Origin: Pseudomonas sp. NFR16
Lineage (GTDB): Bacteria; Pseudomonadota; Gammaproteobacteria; Pseudomonadales; Pseudomonadaceae
DNA: 64,000 nt
Direction: 5' to 3'
Assembly: GCF_900108875.1 (NCBI RefSeq)
Contig: NZ_FNYJ01000001.1
Coordinates: forward strand, 62,001-126,000
Shown here: positions 17,240 to 26,424 of the stretch, piece after piece
How the letters are laid out: each line of letters opens with the position of its first letter
Numbering within the stretch: position 1 is the first letter of the stretch
Program-made: the position numbers and the translations under genes
Notes under the pieces: model-generated
Told to the model about the DNA's origin: nothing
The model's database searches: none
The model's input: only the letters and a program-made list of their open reading frames with translations

Positions 17240-18145
17240 CTACCAGGCGTATTGGAGTCGTAGCGTCCATGTATTCACATCCGGAGAGCCTGTACGTTCA
17301 GACACCGTGTCCGAATAGGCGATAAGCCCGCCGAACTGGGGTGAAAGCATGAAGCCGACGCTTGCACCCAGCAGAGCGTTCTCCTGCTTGTTGTCCTGCC
17401 AGTCCCCATCAATCCGCGTTTCGCCACCCCGATTGTAAGTCGCGTCCAGAGAAGCCCAGAGCGCGCGGTTGAAGGTGTAACTGAAATGTCCCTCCACTCC
17501 GTACAACGGCTTCTGTTCGAGTTTCCGGTCGCCTTGATAGTCATTGTTGTCGCCGTAGAGCGAGACATAACTGTTGAATTCAAGCCATGTCGGCCCGATG
17601 GGCGTGCCGAAGGCGATTTCCGGTTTGAAGGCCCAACGGTTCGACCCGATGTTGATGATTCGGTCCTTGTCGTAATCACCGGTAGGCGCGGTGATCCAGA
17701 GCGCGCCCGTCAGGAAGGTTTCCGGTGTCCAGTTGGCGAACTCTTCCTTGGTCAATGCCGGGCCGCCGAACAGGTTGTGCACCAGCACGACTTGCGTGTC
17801 CGCCATTCCGCCATTGTGTTTCGTGCCATCGAAGAACCGAGCGTTATCGAAAGAAGCGGAGATATCCGCGTAGGGCTGCAAGATCTGGATAGCACTGTTG
17901 CGCCCGTCGATAGCGAAAGAGCGGGCATAACGAGCGATGTAGAGATTCGCGTTAAGCGAAAGCCCGTCAATCGGCAGCGAGGTGTCGATCGGTGTGTTCG
18001 TGTCGATACGGTTGTAATACCCGAAGACCATGTTTAGATCGGTCGGCAAGTTCTGCCAGTCCCTGGCGTTGTCAGCCAAGGTCAACATAGGCGTAAGTGC
18101 CAGTGTTGTGGCACCTAAAGTGGCCAGTCTGTGAAATGCGAGCAT
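17240..18145 (-). CDS. outer-membrane transporter of the phenol MetA-pathway type
   Basis: 301 residues with a signal peptide ending LTLADNA. Alternating aromatic/polar beta-strands fill the length and it ends in NTWTLRLQYAW, a typical barrel C-terminus with a terminal aromatic residue. Features of the MetA-pathway family include NANLYIARYARSF, FFDGTKHNGGMADTQVVLVH and LWITAPTGDYDKDR. Members are thought to form channels for hydrophobic or aromatic substrates. It lies 175 bases after DUF1254 copy 3 and 29 bases before the DUF3313 remnant, pointing to uptake of the compound the cluster processes. Confidence 0.82.
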   Translation of the reverse strand: MLAFHRLATLGATTLALTPMLTLADNARDWQNLPTDLNMVFGYYNRIDTNTPIDTSLPIDGLSLNANLYIARYARSFAIDGRNSAIQILQPYADISASFDNARFFDGTKHNGGMADTQVVLVHNLFGGPALTKEEFANWTPETFLTGALWITAPTGDYDKDRIINIGSNRWAFKPEIAFGTPIGPTWLEFNSYVSLYGDNNDYQGDRKLEQKPLYGVEGHFSYTFNRALWASLDATYNRGGETRIDGDWQDNKQENALLGASVGFMLSPQFGGLIAYSDTVSERTGSPDVNTWTLRLQYAW

Positions 18146-18320
18146 CGTGTGGTTCCTTATCGCGGCGGCCCAGTCATGTCAGCGATTCAAGTGAGTCCAA
18201 ATCGGCGGCTCTCATTGCCCTTACGCCACTCTGGCGTTGCTAGGCTGACAGGCGCCTGGCGCATGGACCGGCTGATCTTCACTGATCGCCTCATTGGATG
18301 GGCTGACCGCCATCTCCTGT

Positions 18321-19778
18321 TCAGTTCACGGGTGTTATGTCATCCAGCTTCCAGCTCTTGTCGAAATACGCCTCGGTCGGCGCGTACAGACGGAAGTAGC
18401 TGAACCAGTGTTTCCCAGGCACCGTTTGAACCCAGTTTTTCTCGAAACCGTCAGGGGCTTTAGGTCCGAAATACAGATCAACCGAGCCGTCCGGATTCTT
18501 CTTCAGGTCCTGACGAGACGACAGGTCAGCTTTCCGTTGGGGGTTGTCGATCAGGCAGCGAGTGTCGATGTCGTAGACGGTCATCGACCAGAACTGCTTG
18601 GCTGGCGGGGTAGGCCCTACATGCAACCGATAGCTTTTGCCGCCATCGAGCCACTGTCCGTCCTTGTCCGTGTACGCACCCAGATAGGTCTGACCCAGAC
18701 CAGGCGTTTTTGAAACCATGCCTTTGGTATTTGTCACGGCCTCATAAAACCATGCACTGCGTTCCCAAAGCTGATCGTAGAAAGCAACCCGCTGTGAGGG
18801 CTCGGCAATGTTCAACACCGTGTCCCATTGGCGATCAGGCCAGAACTGGGCGCCGGGAAATCGCTTGGCAAAGGTGTTGGCCTTGGCGATCAGCTCCCCC
18901 ATCTGGACACCGTCTTCCAGCGCCTTTTTCTGAGCCGGTGTCGGCTGGAAGGGCTTGTCCTTCTCGATTCCCAGACTGGCCAGCATGGCCATGTAGAAGC
19001 GGTCTCTTTCGTTTACCGGCTCTTTCTGGATGATCTGATGCAGCCGCTCCCAGTACGCCATACCACGAGGTTGCGTGCCCGACCAGGCTTTGCCACCCGG
19101 AGAAAGCAGCTTGGTTTTACTTGGCTCCGTACGTTTGCTGTACGGGTACATCTTGAACTGCTCAACCAAAGCCTTGCCTTTGGCAGGGTCAGGATCGAGC
19201 ACACGGAATCCCACCAGAACGTTCATGGTTTCCGACTTGGCAATGTAATACTTGCCTGCATCCGCAGGAGTCTGGGCACCGGGGGGCAATACCAGATACT
19301 TCCCTCCTTTGCCCTTGTCGGGGCCGGTCTCGCCCATGTCGATGATCGCGCGTTGCCAGAAATCGCCGACGCCTCCGGCGGTCGGCCCCGGCGGCAGTTC
19401 GATGACCAGCGGTCCCGTTTCGTTCAGATCCACGAATCCGAGAATGTAGGGGGTCGTCGCATTGGCGGTGATGACGCCCAATTTATCCTCGTAACTGTTG
19501 AGCACCATCAAGTCGCCACTTTTCGCGCCCAGTTTGTTTTGAAATTCCTCCTGCCATTGCGCGTAGGAAACCAGCGGCAATGCCCAGAGGTAGCTCTGGG
19601 TGGCTTGCTGGAAATCCAGCTCCGAGTAGAGTTTGGCAACGGACTCATGGGCCGGAAGTTCGCCCTCCATTGACACAGGCCCTATACGGGTTTCCAGCGT
19701 CTGAGCCTGCGCAGCGATGCTGCAACTGACGGCCAGGGTGAGAAGCGTGCGGCCAGCCAGGCGAGAAAAGTGATCCAT
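18321..19778 (-). CDS. exported DUF1254/DUF1214 protein, copy 3
   Basis: 485 residues, signal peptide ending SIAAQAQT. It shares with copy 1 the blocks ATQSYLWALPLVSYAQW, ILGFVDLNETGPLVIELPPG and TGPDKGKGGKYLVLPPG, then KQFWSMTVYDIDTRCLIDNP and DLYFGPKAPDGFEKNWVQTV. It starts 10 bases after the stop of the upstream barrel-like gene (19789), so they are cotranscribed. Copies 1 and 3 look like an older duplication that has diverged well beyond recent paralogy. Molecular function unassigned. Confidence 0.88.
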   Translation of the reverse strand: MDHFSRLAGRTLLTLAVSCSIAAQAQTLETRIGPVSMEGELPAHESVAKLYSELDFQQATQSYLWALPLVSYAQWQEEFQNKLGAKSGDLMVLNSYEDKLGVITANATTPYILGFVDLNETGPLVIELPPGPTAGGVGDFWQRAIIDMGETGPDKGKGGKYLVLPPGAQTPADAGKYYIAKSETMNVLVGFRVLDPDPAKGKALVEQFKMYPYSKRTEPSKTKLLSPGGKAWSGTQPRGMAYWERLHQIIQKEPVNERDRFYMAMLASLGIEKDKPFQPTPAQKKALEDGVQMGELIAKANTFAKRFPGAQFWPDRQWDTVLNIAEPSQRVAFYDQLWERSAWFYEAVTNTKGMVSKTPGLGQTYLGAYTDKDGQWLDGGKSYRLHVGPTPPAKQFWSMTVYDIDTRCLIDNPQRKADLSSRQDLKKNPDGSVDLYFGPKAPDGFEKNWVQTVPGKHWFSYFRLYAPTEAYFDKSWKLDDITPVN

Positions 19779-19788
19779 AAACAGCTAC

Positions 19789-20580
19789 CTATTTTCCAAA
19801 GGTGACATTGATACCCGCAAACAGGGTGAACTGCGGCAAACCATCACCTTTGCGTTCGACCGTCCACTGAGGTTCAACAAATGCGTTGAGGATATTGATC
19901 CCGGATTTCCATGCCTTACCCACCCCCAGTCCAATCGGGATGTAGTGCGTGTCGTTTTTCAGGTCGAACGTCCAGGTCCCAGTCGAGCGCAGGTACCAGC
20001 CCTTCGGAAGGTTATGGATGACGAAGGGCTGGAAGGTTGCGGTTTCCACGTGCTGACGATCACTGTCGCCTGCAAACGAACTCTGGTACTGAACCAGTCC
20101 GCCCAGTAAGCCGCTAGGTGAGGAATCAATTGCAACGGCTGCAAGACCAGCCTGCCATTTACCCGTACCAAGTTCATCCTGAGCGGCAGTGGGCGCCGTT
20201 ATTTGCGGCCCGATGCCGAGCTGGACGCCCTCGGTCTTGAGCAAAAATATGTCGAACAGGTTGAGATCGCCGATGCCAGTACTGTAGCCGCCGTGCGGAT
20301 CGGGACGTGTACTTATTGGAAGTGTTGCGCGGAGGATTTGAGGTACGCCAATAAAGTTGCTTGGGGCGAGGGGGAGTGTCCCGCGTAGCAAGGCGTCATT
20401 AGTATGCACATTTGTGTCATAAAGTTTCGGGGAGTAGTAGTCCTGAAGGTTGGCCCCCGGTGCCAGGTTCAACGGGTTATTACTTTTATTGGCGGTGTCA
20501 GCGTTGTCCGCATTAGCGCACACCGAGATCGGAGCAAGAGCTGTCAGGAGGACGGCTCTACCAAAGCGAAGCCTGCTCAT
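19789..20580 (-). CDS. predicted outer-membrane beta-barrel ('neuromedin U'-annotated type)
   Basis: 263 residues. A signal peptide ends PISVCANA. The mature protein has PLNLAPGANLQDYYSPKLYD, then a series of short strands (LRATLPISTRPDP, GIGDLNLFDIFLLKTEGVQL, GIGPQITAPTA) and ends NAFVEPQWTVERKG...FTLFAGINVTFGK. In many bacteria this family carries the misleading label neuromedin U; it is a porin-like barrel. It is the first gene of the minus-strand cluster, opposite the alkylsulfatase. Uptake of the same compound class as the MetA-type barrel is inferred. Confidence 0.75.
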   Translation of the reverse strand: MSRLRFGRAVLLTALAPISVCANADNADTANKSNNPLNLAPGANLQDYYSPKLYDTNVHTNDALLRGTLPLAPSNFIGVPQILRATLPISTRPDPHGGYSTGIGDLNLFDIFLLKTEGVQLGIGPQITAPTAAQDELGTGKWQAGLAAVAIDSSPSGLLGGLVQYQSSFAGDSDRQHVETATFQPFVIHNLPKGWYLRSTGTWTFDLKNDTHYIPIGLGVGKAWKSGINILNAFVEPQWTVERKGDGLPQFTLFAGINVTFGK

Positions 20581-21131
20581 GATGTTTGTCCTTAATTATC
20601 AACCCAGGCGTAGAGCCCGTTCGCAAACCCTCATGGGCCATTGGAAGTTAGCAGAGGTTGTCAAAACTGCCAGTGGACTAACACAACATTTGACAGGGCC
20701 CATGTTTTATTTGGTGCAGCGGCTGAGGGGGCATTCGGGGGCGTGTGACCCTGAACCCAACTGATAACCTGAAATATTTTGGTGGTTCTAATTAGCCATT
20801 ACCTGAGCGTTCAGGTACCGCTGCGATGTGCTCCGAAAAGGTTCGTCCGAGGATGTCAAACAGTTCTTTCCTGTCTATGCTCCTCATTCTGTTCCTGCCT
20901 ATACATCTTTATTGGCCTGAACAAGGACGTTGCCTGCATGAACTAAAGCTCTTTCAAGACAGGCCCACGTTGTTCGGAAAAACAGCAGCAACCTCCATCT
21001 CACGCTGTAGGTGAATCGCCAACATTCGGGCAAGCATTTCATGATTCCCACCCAATTGCGCCTGTCTGCCCTACTAAGTGGTCCTCACTAACCACATGTA
21101 CATCCCGCTGCATCACACAGGAGTGTTTTAG
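20581..21131. other. divergent control region between the DUF1254 cluster and the alkylsulfatase
   Basis: About 550 bases with no convincing gene; a frame at 20826-21014 lacks a ribosome site and family features. It must hold the promoters of both transcripts. It contains the palindrome at 20800-20817. CACAGGAG just before 21132 is the sulfatase ribosome site. Confidence 0.55.
20800..20817. promoter_or_regulatory. perfect palindrome, candidate TetR-type operator
   Basis: TACCTGAGCGTTCAGGTA has 7-bp perfect arms around a 4-base centre. Size, spacing and the CTGAxCGxTCAG core are typical of TetR-family operators. It lies about 220 bases upstream of the barrel gene and 315 upstream of the sulfatase gene. 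No TetR gene is in the window. Confidence 0.5.
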
Positions 21132-23087
21132 ATGAAGTTCAGCCATCCGTTACTGGCCTTGGCGATAGGCCTCAACAGTGGTCTTGCGTTGGCGCAGGTC
21201 GAGCCCAAAGATGCGAGTGAGCAAACCCGACAGGCCAACGCAGCTGTACTCAAGGAGTTGCCGTTTACCGATAAGCAGGACTTCGAAGATGCCAAAAAAG
21301 GCTTCATCGAAACCCTGGTGCCGATGACGATCAAGGATGCCAAAGGTGAGACGTCCTGGGATCTCACCAGCTATGACTTCATCAAGGGCGAAGCGCCCGA
21401 TACGGTCAATCCCAGCTTGTGGCGCATCGCCGAGCTGAACCTGAACAATGGCCTGTTTAAAGTGACCGACAGGGTCTACCAGATTCGCGGTTTCGACCTG
21501 TCCAACATGACCATCGTCGAAACCGATAATGGCCTGATTGTCATCGACCCGCTGGTGACGACCGAGGTCGCCAAGGCCGGCCTCGATCTGTACTACAAGA
21601 ATCGTCCGAAGAAACCCGTGGTGGCCGTGATCTACACCCACAGTCATGCGGATCACTACGGTGGCGTCAAAGGGGTCGTCAGCGAAGAGGACGTGAAGTC
21701 CGGCAAGGTCAAGGTCATTGCGCCTGAAGGCTTCCTCGAAGAGGCCGTGAGCGAAAACGTGCTGGCTGGCAATGCCATGAGTCGACGCACGCTCTACCAG
21801 TACGGCGCCCTGCTGCCACGTAGCGCTCGTGGCCAGCTCGATGCAGGTCTGGGCAAGACGACCTCGTTCGGTACCTTCACGCTGATACCGCCGACGGACA
21901 CCATCACCAAGACTGGCGAGACGCGCAACATCGACGGCGTCGATCTGGAATTTCAGATGGCGCCAGGCACCGAAGCGCCTTCGGAAATGCTCATCTGGTT
22001 CCCGCAATTCAAGATGCTCAACACCGCTGAAGACGCCACTCACACGCTGCACAACCTCTACACCTTGCGCGGCGCACAGGTGCGTAACGCGGCGAATTGG
22101 TGGAAGACGTTGAACCAGGCCATCAACACCCATGGCGATCAGGTTGAGGTCGTCATCGCCCAACATCACTGGCCGATGTGGGGGCAGCAACGCATCGTCA
22201 ATTTCATTGCCGATCAGCGCGACATGTTCAAGTACATCCACGACCAGTCGCTGAACCTGGCGAACAAAGGCTTCACCATGACCGAGATCGCCGAGCAACT
22301 GCAATTGCCGGACAGCACAGGCAAGCAGTGGCACAACCGCGGTTACTACGGCTCGGTCAATCACGATGCCAAGGCTATCTACCAGCGCTATCTGGGCTGG
22401 TACGATAGCAACCCCGCCAACCTGCACCCGCTGCCTCCGGCTGAGGCAGGCAAGAAATATGTCGAGTTCATGGGCGGCGCCGACGCGATCATCACCAAGG
22501 CCAAGGCCTCGATTGCACAAGGTGATTATCGTTGGGCCGCAGAGGTGCTCAAGCATGTCGTGTTCGCGGACCCGGGCAACCAGGAGGCGCGCAATCTGCA
22601 AGCCGATGCGTTCGAACAGCTGGGTTATCAGACCGAGAACCCGACCTGGCGTAACGAATATCTGATGGGCGCGTATGAACTGCGCAATGGCGTACCAAAG
22701 GTACCGGGCATCAGCACGTCCAGTGCCGACATGGTGGCGGCAATGAGCCCCGATCTGCTGCTCGATTATCTGGGCGTTCGCATCAACGGTCCCAAGGCAA
22801 TAGGCAAACATCTGCTGCTGAACTGGAAGCAGCCGGACGGTGCGAACTACGCGGTCGAACTGCGCAACGGTGTGGTCATTTACAGCGCTGGAAAGGTTTT
22901 CGACAAACCTGACGCGACCTTGACAGTCGACAAGCTGGGTTTTGCCGGTCTGATGATGGGCGGACTTACGCTGGATAAGGAAGTCGACGCTGGCAAGGCC
23001 AAGGTCGAGGGCGATGCAGGCAAGGTCAACGAACTGCTGGCGTTACTCGATACGTTCCCGACCATGTTCGACATCGTCACTCCATGA
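21132..23087 (+). CDS. sdsA1: alkylsulfatase of the SdsA1 type (metallo-beta-lactamase fold)
   Basis: 651 residues, near the length of P. aeruginosa SdsA1. Signal peptide ends LALAQ. The metal site is THSHADH at 169-175 (His170, His172, Asp174, His175), Glu281, Glu300 in NTAEDATHTLHNLY and His345 in IAQHHWPMWG, each one position on from the ligands I recall for SdsA1. The alkylsulfatase dimerisation domain follows from about 385, and the C-terminal SCP2-like domain occupies the last 120 residues (LLLDYLGVRINGPKA, KVEGDAGKVNELLAL). It hydrolyses linear alkyl sulfates such as SDS to alcohol and sulfate in the periplasm or outside. It is divergent from the DUF1254 cluster. Confidence 0.93.
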   Translation: MKFSHPLLALAIGLNSGLALAQVEPKDASEQTRQANAAVLKELPFTDKQDFEDAKKGFIETLVPMTIKDAKGETSWDLTSYDFIKGEAPDTVNPSLWRIAELNLNNGLFKVTDRVYQIRGFDLSNMTIVETDNGLIVIDPLVTTEVAKAGLDLYYKNRPKKPVVAVIYTHSHADHYGGVKGVVSEEDVKSGKVKVIAPEGFLEEAVSENVLAGNAMSRRTLYQYGALLPRSARGQLDAGLGKTTSFGTFTLIPPTDTITKTGETRNIDGVDLEFQMAPGTEAPSEMLIWFPQFKMLNTAEDATHTLHNLYTLRGAQVRNAANWWKTLNQAINTHGDQVEVVIAQHHWPMWGQQRIVNFIADQRDMFKYIHDQSLNLANKGFTMTEIAEQLQLPDSTGKQWHNRGYYGSVNHDAKAIYQRYLGWYDSNPANLHPLPPAEAGKKYVEFMGGADAIITKAKASIAQGDYRWAAEVLKHVVFADPGNQEARNLQADAFEQLGYQTENPTWRNEYLMGAYELRNGVPKVPGISTSSADMVAAMSPDLLLDYLGVRINGPKAIGKHLLLNWKQPDGANYAVELRNGVVIYSAGKVFDKPDATLTVDKLGFAGLMMGGLTLDKEVDAGKAKVEGDAGKVNELLALLDTFPTMFDIVTP

Positions 23088-23092
23088 GGGTT

Positions 23093-23119
23093 GCGCCCCG
23101 GCCCCTGACGCCGGGGCGC
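23093..23119 (+). terminator. strong GC-rich hairpin after the alkylsulfatase
   Basis: GCGCCCCGGC, 7-base loop, GCCGGGGCGC: a perfect 10-bp stem beginning 5 bases after the stop. No clear T-run follows, but position and strength fit a terminator. Confidence 0.65.
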
Positions 23120-23997
23120 TGATCATCGATGAACAGCAGGCGCTGGCCGTGCTCGATCTATCCGATGCGGGGCGGAGGGCTCTGCTACATCGCGATACGT
23201 TGCGGATCAATGACCACTGTGTTGGAACGTCCTTCTTGGTTACCCGGAAAATGCCCACTTGAAATTGAATTCTTTCCTATGACCAGAGGCTTCCTGACAA
23301 AGATTTCGCTTAGCTGCGCAAATAAGGCACTTTTAACAGTCAGTAAGCAGGGAGTCTGGAAGGGCCGACTTTTAGAACACAATCGACCCAAAGTGGGCGT
23401 AACACCCGCTTGCAGCCATAAACACTGGGACGTTATTCAGCGTTCGGGTGAGATATCTAGCCGTAATGTGATCACATCAAGGTCGTCCCATGGTCTGCAT
23501 TCGTGTCTTGGATAGAAAATTTGGGCGAATGCTGAAACGGCGCTGCCCACTCGATTTCCCGCTGTCGAACCGAGCAGGATTTGCAAGAAACAACGCTTCT
23601 TGAGATTTTCCAGCGGCTATTCCATTCGACTAGGTCTTCGACTGCTGTCACAAGTCACCACACTACAAATTCCTCTCTCATGGCAAAGATGGACGTTGCG
23701 CAAAGGAGTTTCATCGTTCGGAGGGATTTACGTTGGCCCACTTAGTGCCAGGAAATAGGATGAGAGAAATGTCTGCTTTTGGCCGAAAGCTGCCTGTCTT
23801 CATACTCGGCCAGTCATCTCGGCCTTTGGCGTGAGTCCTGTTTCACTGCGATTCTGCTGATGCGTGCGAGAGTGTGTGGCTACGACGGCATTAATCATTC
23901 CCCTTGGGCATGATTAGGGTTTCTTATTTATCGCTTTTTATCCCCTTCTGGAATGTCGAACATGGCCGCTCCAATAAGCATAAAAACAGGAGGCCCC
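23120..23997. other. long intergenic region with two repeat copies
   Basis: Nearly 880 bases without a supported gene. It holds partial repeat copies at 23382-23398 (ATCGACCCAAAGTGGGC) and 23771-23794 (GTCTGCTTTTGGCCGAAAGC plus TGCC). A plus-strand frame ending at 23262 (VGTSFLVTRKMPT) may be a gene remnant but matches nothing I know. The 3' part carries the MFS promoter, not pinpointed. Confidence 0.5.
23771..23794 (+). repeat. dispersed intergenic repeat copy
   Basis: GTCTGCTTTTGGCCGAAAGC plus TGCC, diverged from the consensus at four or five positions. Confidence 0.6.
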
Positions 23998-25344
23998 ATG
24001 ACTTCTATCGCCACCACCCATACCACTGCTCAAGCGGCACGATCCAGATATCGATGGGTGGTCCTCTCGGTCATCGTGGTCGTGTACATGCTGGCTGCCG
24101 CGGATCGGGCCAATATCGGTATCGCTCTGCCGTACATCCAGAAAGAGTTCGGCGCGACCAACGCACAGGCTGGTCTTCTCGTCAGTGCGTTTTTTCTCTT
24201 CTACTCCCTGGGTCAGATTCCAGCTGGTTTCCTACTAAGTAGGGTCAGTGTGCGCGTGGTTGCACCGGTCTCGATCACGCTGACTTCTTTGGTCACCTTG
24301 CTCATCGGAACGGCTCACAACTTTGGTCTGCTGAAAATCTATCGATCCGCGCTCGGGGTTGCCGAAGCGGCACTCCCACTTGCGATGCTCAGTACGATCA
24401 ATCGCTGGTTTCCCGCGCGTGAGAAAGGGCTTGCAACAGGCGCATTTCTGTCGGCTGCGAAAATGGGCGCAGTCATTGCACCGCCCATCGGTGCTGCACT
24501 GATCATGCTCGATGGCTGGCGCACGATGTTCTTCGCCTTCGCCATTCCCGGTCTGTTGCTCGCACTTATCTGGTGGTGGTTGGTGCCCAACGAACCCCGT
24601 GCCAGTCAACGCGTCAACGAGGCCGAGGCGAGTCACATCGAGGACCAAAGCAAGGCGGGGAGTGAATCTGGGCATACTCACAAGAGTTTCGGAGCGCTGG
24701 ACACGTTCCTGCGATACAAGCGCGCCACACCATTGTCGAACTCGCGTTCGGTGTTCACCTCGTGGAACGTATGGGGATGCGGTCTGGGTTATCTGCTGAT
24801 GACCGGTGTGGTCAACGTGCTGCTTGCTTGGTTGCCTAAATACCTGGGCGAGGTGAAGCATTTCGAACTGATGCAAATCGGCTTCGTCGCGTCATTGCCG
24901 TTCGCTGGCGGCGTACTGGGCAATATCGTAGGTGGCTGGCTGTCGGACACCGTCCTTGATCGTCGTAGAAAACCAACCATGATGATCAGTGCGGTAGCCA
25001 CGTGTCTGATGATGGTCGCTCTGGTCTATGCACCGAATGACCTGCTCTCCGTCAGCCTGTTGCTGTTTGGCACCGGGTTTTTGCTGAACATCGGCTACTC
25101 GTCGTTCTCGGTCTACTCAATGGGCCTGACCACGCGGACCACCTATCCGGTCGCGGCTTCGCTGGTAAACAGTGCTGGCCAGGCAGGCGGAGCGATGGCC
25201 CCACTGATCACTGGCATGTTGTTGGACAGCTACAGCTGGACGGCCGTTTTCGTCTTCCTCGGAGTTTGCTCCCTGGCTGCGCTGGTTTTCATATTGTCCA
25301 TCCATGAGCCCGCGGACCTGAGCGCACAGAACACGACGAACTGA
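23998..25344 (+). CDS. MFS transporter, anion:cation symporter (ACS) type
   Basis: 448 residues from ATG 23998, which has a near-perfect AGGAGG site; the frame is open 45 bases upstream. The N-terminus RYRWVVLSVIVVVYMLAAAD then RANIGIALPYIQKEFG is typical of ACS permeases for hexuronates, glucarate, tartrate, phthalate and related acids. Helix 4 has SALGVAEAALPLAMLSTINRW. It shares the direction of, and precedes, the RraA-like and dehydrogenase genes, with the LysR gene between them on the other strand. Import of a hydroxy or keto acid used by those enzymes is inferred. Confidence 0.87.
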   Translation: MTSIATTHTTAQAARSRYRWVVLSVIVVVYMLAAADRANIGIALPYIQKEFGATNAQAGLLVSAFFLFYSLGQIPAGFLLSRVSVRVVAPVSITLTSLVTLLIGTAHNFGLLKIYRSALGVAEAALPLAMLSTINRWFPAREKGLATGAFLSAAKMGAVIAPPIGAALIMLDGWRTMFFAFAIPGLLLALIWWWLVPNEPRASQRVNEAEASHIEDQSKAGSESGHTHKSFGALDTFLRYKRATPLSNSRSVFTSWNVWGCGLGYLLMTGVVNVLLAWLPKYLGEVKHFELMQIGFVASLPFAGGVLGNIVGGWLSDTVLDRRRKPTMMISAVATCLMMVALVYAPNDLLSVSLLLFGTGFLLNIGYSSFSVYSMGLTTRTTYPVAASLVNSAGQAGGAMAPLITGMLLDSYSWTAVFVFLGVCSLAALVFILSIHEPADLSAQNTTN

Positions 25345-25395
25345 AATCTCAGCCAATTGGCGTTACACCAGCCATTCTTTCCGACGGGGCAAACC

Positions 25396-25423
25396 AGGAG
25401 CACTGAACGCACCCAGTGCTCCT
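25396..25423. terminator. bidirectional terminator between convergent genes
   Basis: AGGAGCACTG, 8-base loop, CAGTGCTCCT (perfect 10-bp stem), between the MFS stop (25344) and the LysR stop (25426). Confidence 0.7.
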
Positions 25424-25425
25424 CT

Positions 25426-26331
25426 TCAGCTTTGGAGTTGGCGGGTGAAATCGCACAATTGCGTGGCTCGGGAAACGACCTCGGTCACGAAGGCTGACGG
25501 CCGATCATTTCGGTACATTGCCATGTAAGGAACGGTAGGCAGTTCAGGATTGGTTTTGATGATTACCAACTTCCCTTCATCGACCAGCGGGCGGAAGCAC
25601 TCAAGGGGCAAGTAGGTCACACCTAACCCGGCGGCAGTCAGCCCAAGCATAGCGGTGAGACTGTCTGAGGAAAGCGTCTTGGGCAGCTCAATGCCCAATG
25701 CTCCCAGCCACTTGTTCACAAACAATCCGGATCCGGAACGTTTCCCCTGCACCAGTACCGGGTACTTGGCGAGTTCGGCCAACTCCATCACTCCTGAATA
25801 TCCGATCAGGCCTGGCGCGGCCATCCAAGCATTTTCCACGATAGCCAATTGGACCGCCGTTACTTCCGGTGCTGTAAACGTGTCGGGAATGATGATGAGG
25901 TCGACCAGATCGTCCATGAGCTTTTCATGAAGGTTGCGGCTCATATCGACTTCCGGCTCAACCGTGAGCCCTGGAAAATCCTTCACGAGCCTTGCGATCA
26001 GGCGGGGCAGCCACGTGAGTGCAGTGAGCTCCGTCACGCCCAGCCTTAAGCGGCGGGTCATGACATGCGTGCCGTCTTTCAATGAAGTTATCCGCTCGGC
26101 CAGGCTGAGCATCTCACGTGCAATAACCAGCAACTCTTCGCCGGTTGCAGTGAGCCGCGCGCCGCGCTGTGTGCGGTCGAAAATCTGAAGGCCCGTGGTC
26201 GATTCCAGTTCCTGCACCCGTTTGGAGATGGCGGATTGGGTGGTATGAAGGTGCTCCGCAGCGCGCTCAAATGTACCGAGTCGCTCAATCCAGTGGAGCG
26301 CGGTAAGTTGACGAAGTGTGATCACTACCAT
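25426..26331 (-). CDS. LysR-family regulator
   Basis: 301 residues. The N-terminal helix-turn-helix spans LRQLTALHWIERLGTFERAA then TTQSAISKRVQELESTTG. The substrate-binding domain follows, with VTELTALTWLPRLIARLVKD and GLGVTYLPLECFRPLVDEG. It is divergent from the RraA-like aldolase gene (93-base gap) and convergent with the MFS gene. It probably activates both in response to a pathway intermediate; the inverted repeat at 26353-26376 is a candidate site. Confidence 0.9.
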   Translation of the reverse strand: MVVITLRQLTALHWIERLGTFERAAEHLHTTQSAISKRVQELESTTGLQIFDRTQRGARLTATGEELLVIAREMLSLAERITSLKDGTHVMTRRLRLGVTELTALTWLPRLIARLVKDFPGLTVEPEVDMSRNLHEKLMDDLVDLIIIPDTFTAPEVTAVQLAIVENAWMAAPGLIGYSGVMELAELAKYPVLVQGKRSGSGLFVNKWLGALGIELPKTLSSDSLTAMLGLTAAGLGVTYLPLECFRPLVDEGKLVIIKTNPELPTVPYMAMYRNDRPSAFVTEVVSRATQLCDFTRQLQS

Positions 26332-26352
26332 TCCTTTAGTGCATGTGTGGTC

Positions 26353-26376
26353 ATAGAATAATATCGCTTTTTCTAT
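26353..26376. promoter_or_regulatory. candidate LysR operator
   Basis: ATAGAA (26353-26358), 12 bases, TTCTAT (26371-26376), a dyad in the short space between the divergent LysR and RraA-like genes. It fits the loose T-N11-A pattern of LysR sites. Position supports it; binding is untested. Confidence 0.45.
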
Positions 26377-26424
26377 TCAGCAGGCGCTTTATCCTCGGAG
26401 GTATCAGACACCCGAGGAGTTCAC

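Noticed and set aside
18828..19673. 281-codon plus-strand frame
   Set aside because: Antisense to DUF1254 copy 3, with no start signal.
21150..22811. 553-codon open frame on the minus strand
   Set aside because: It lies wholly antisense to the alkylsulfatase, whose metal ligands and signal peptide are all in place. The antisense frame has no ribosome site or family features; it is a codon-bias shadow.
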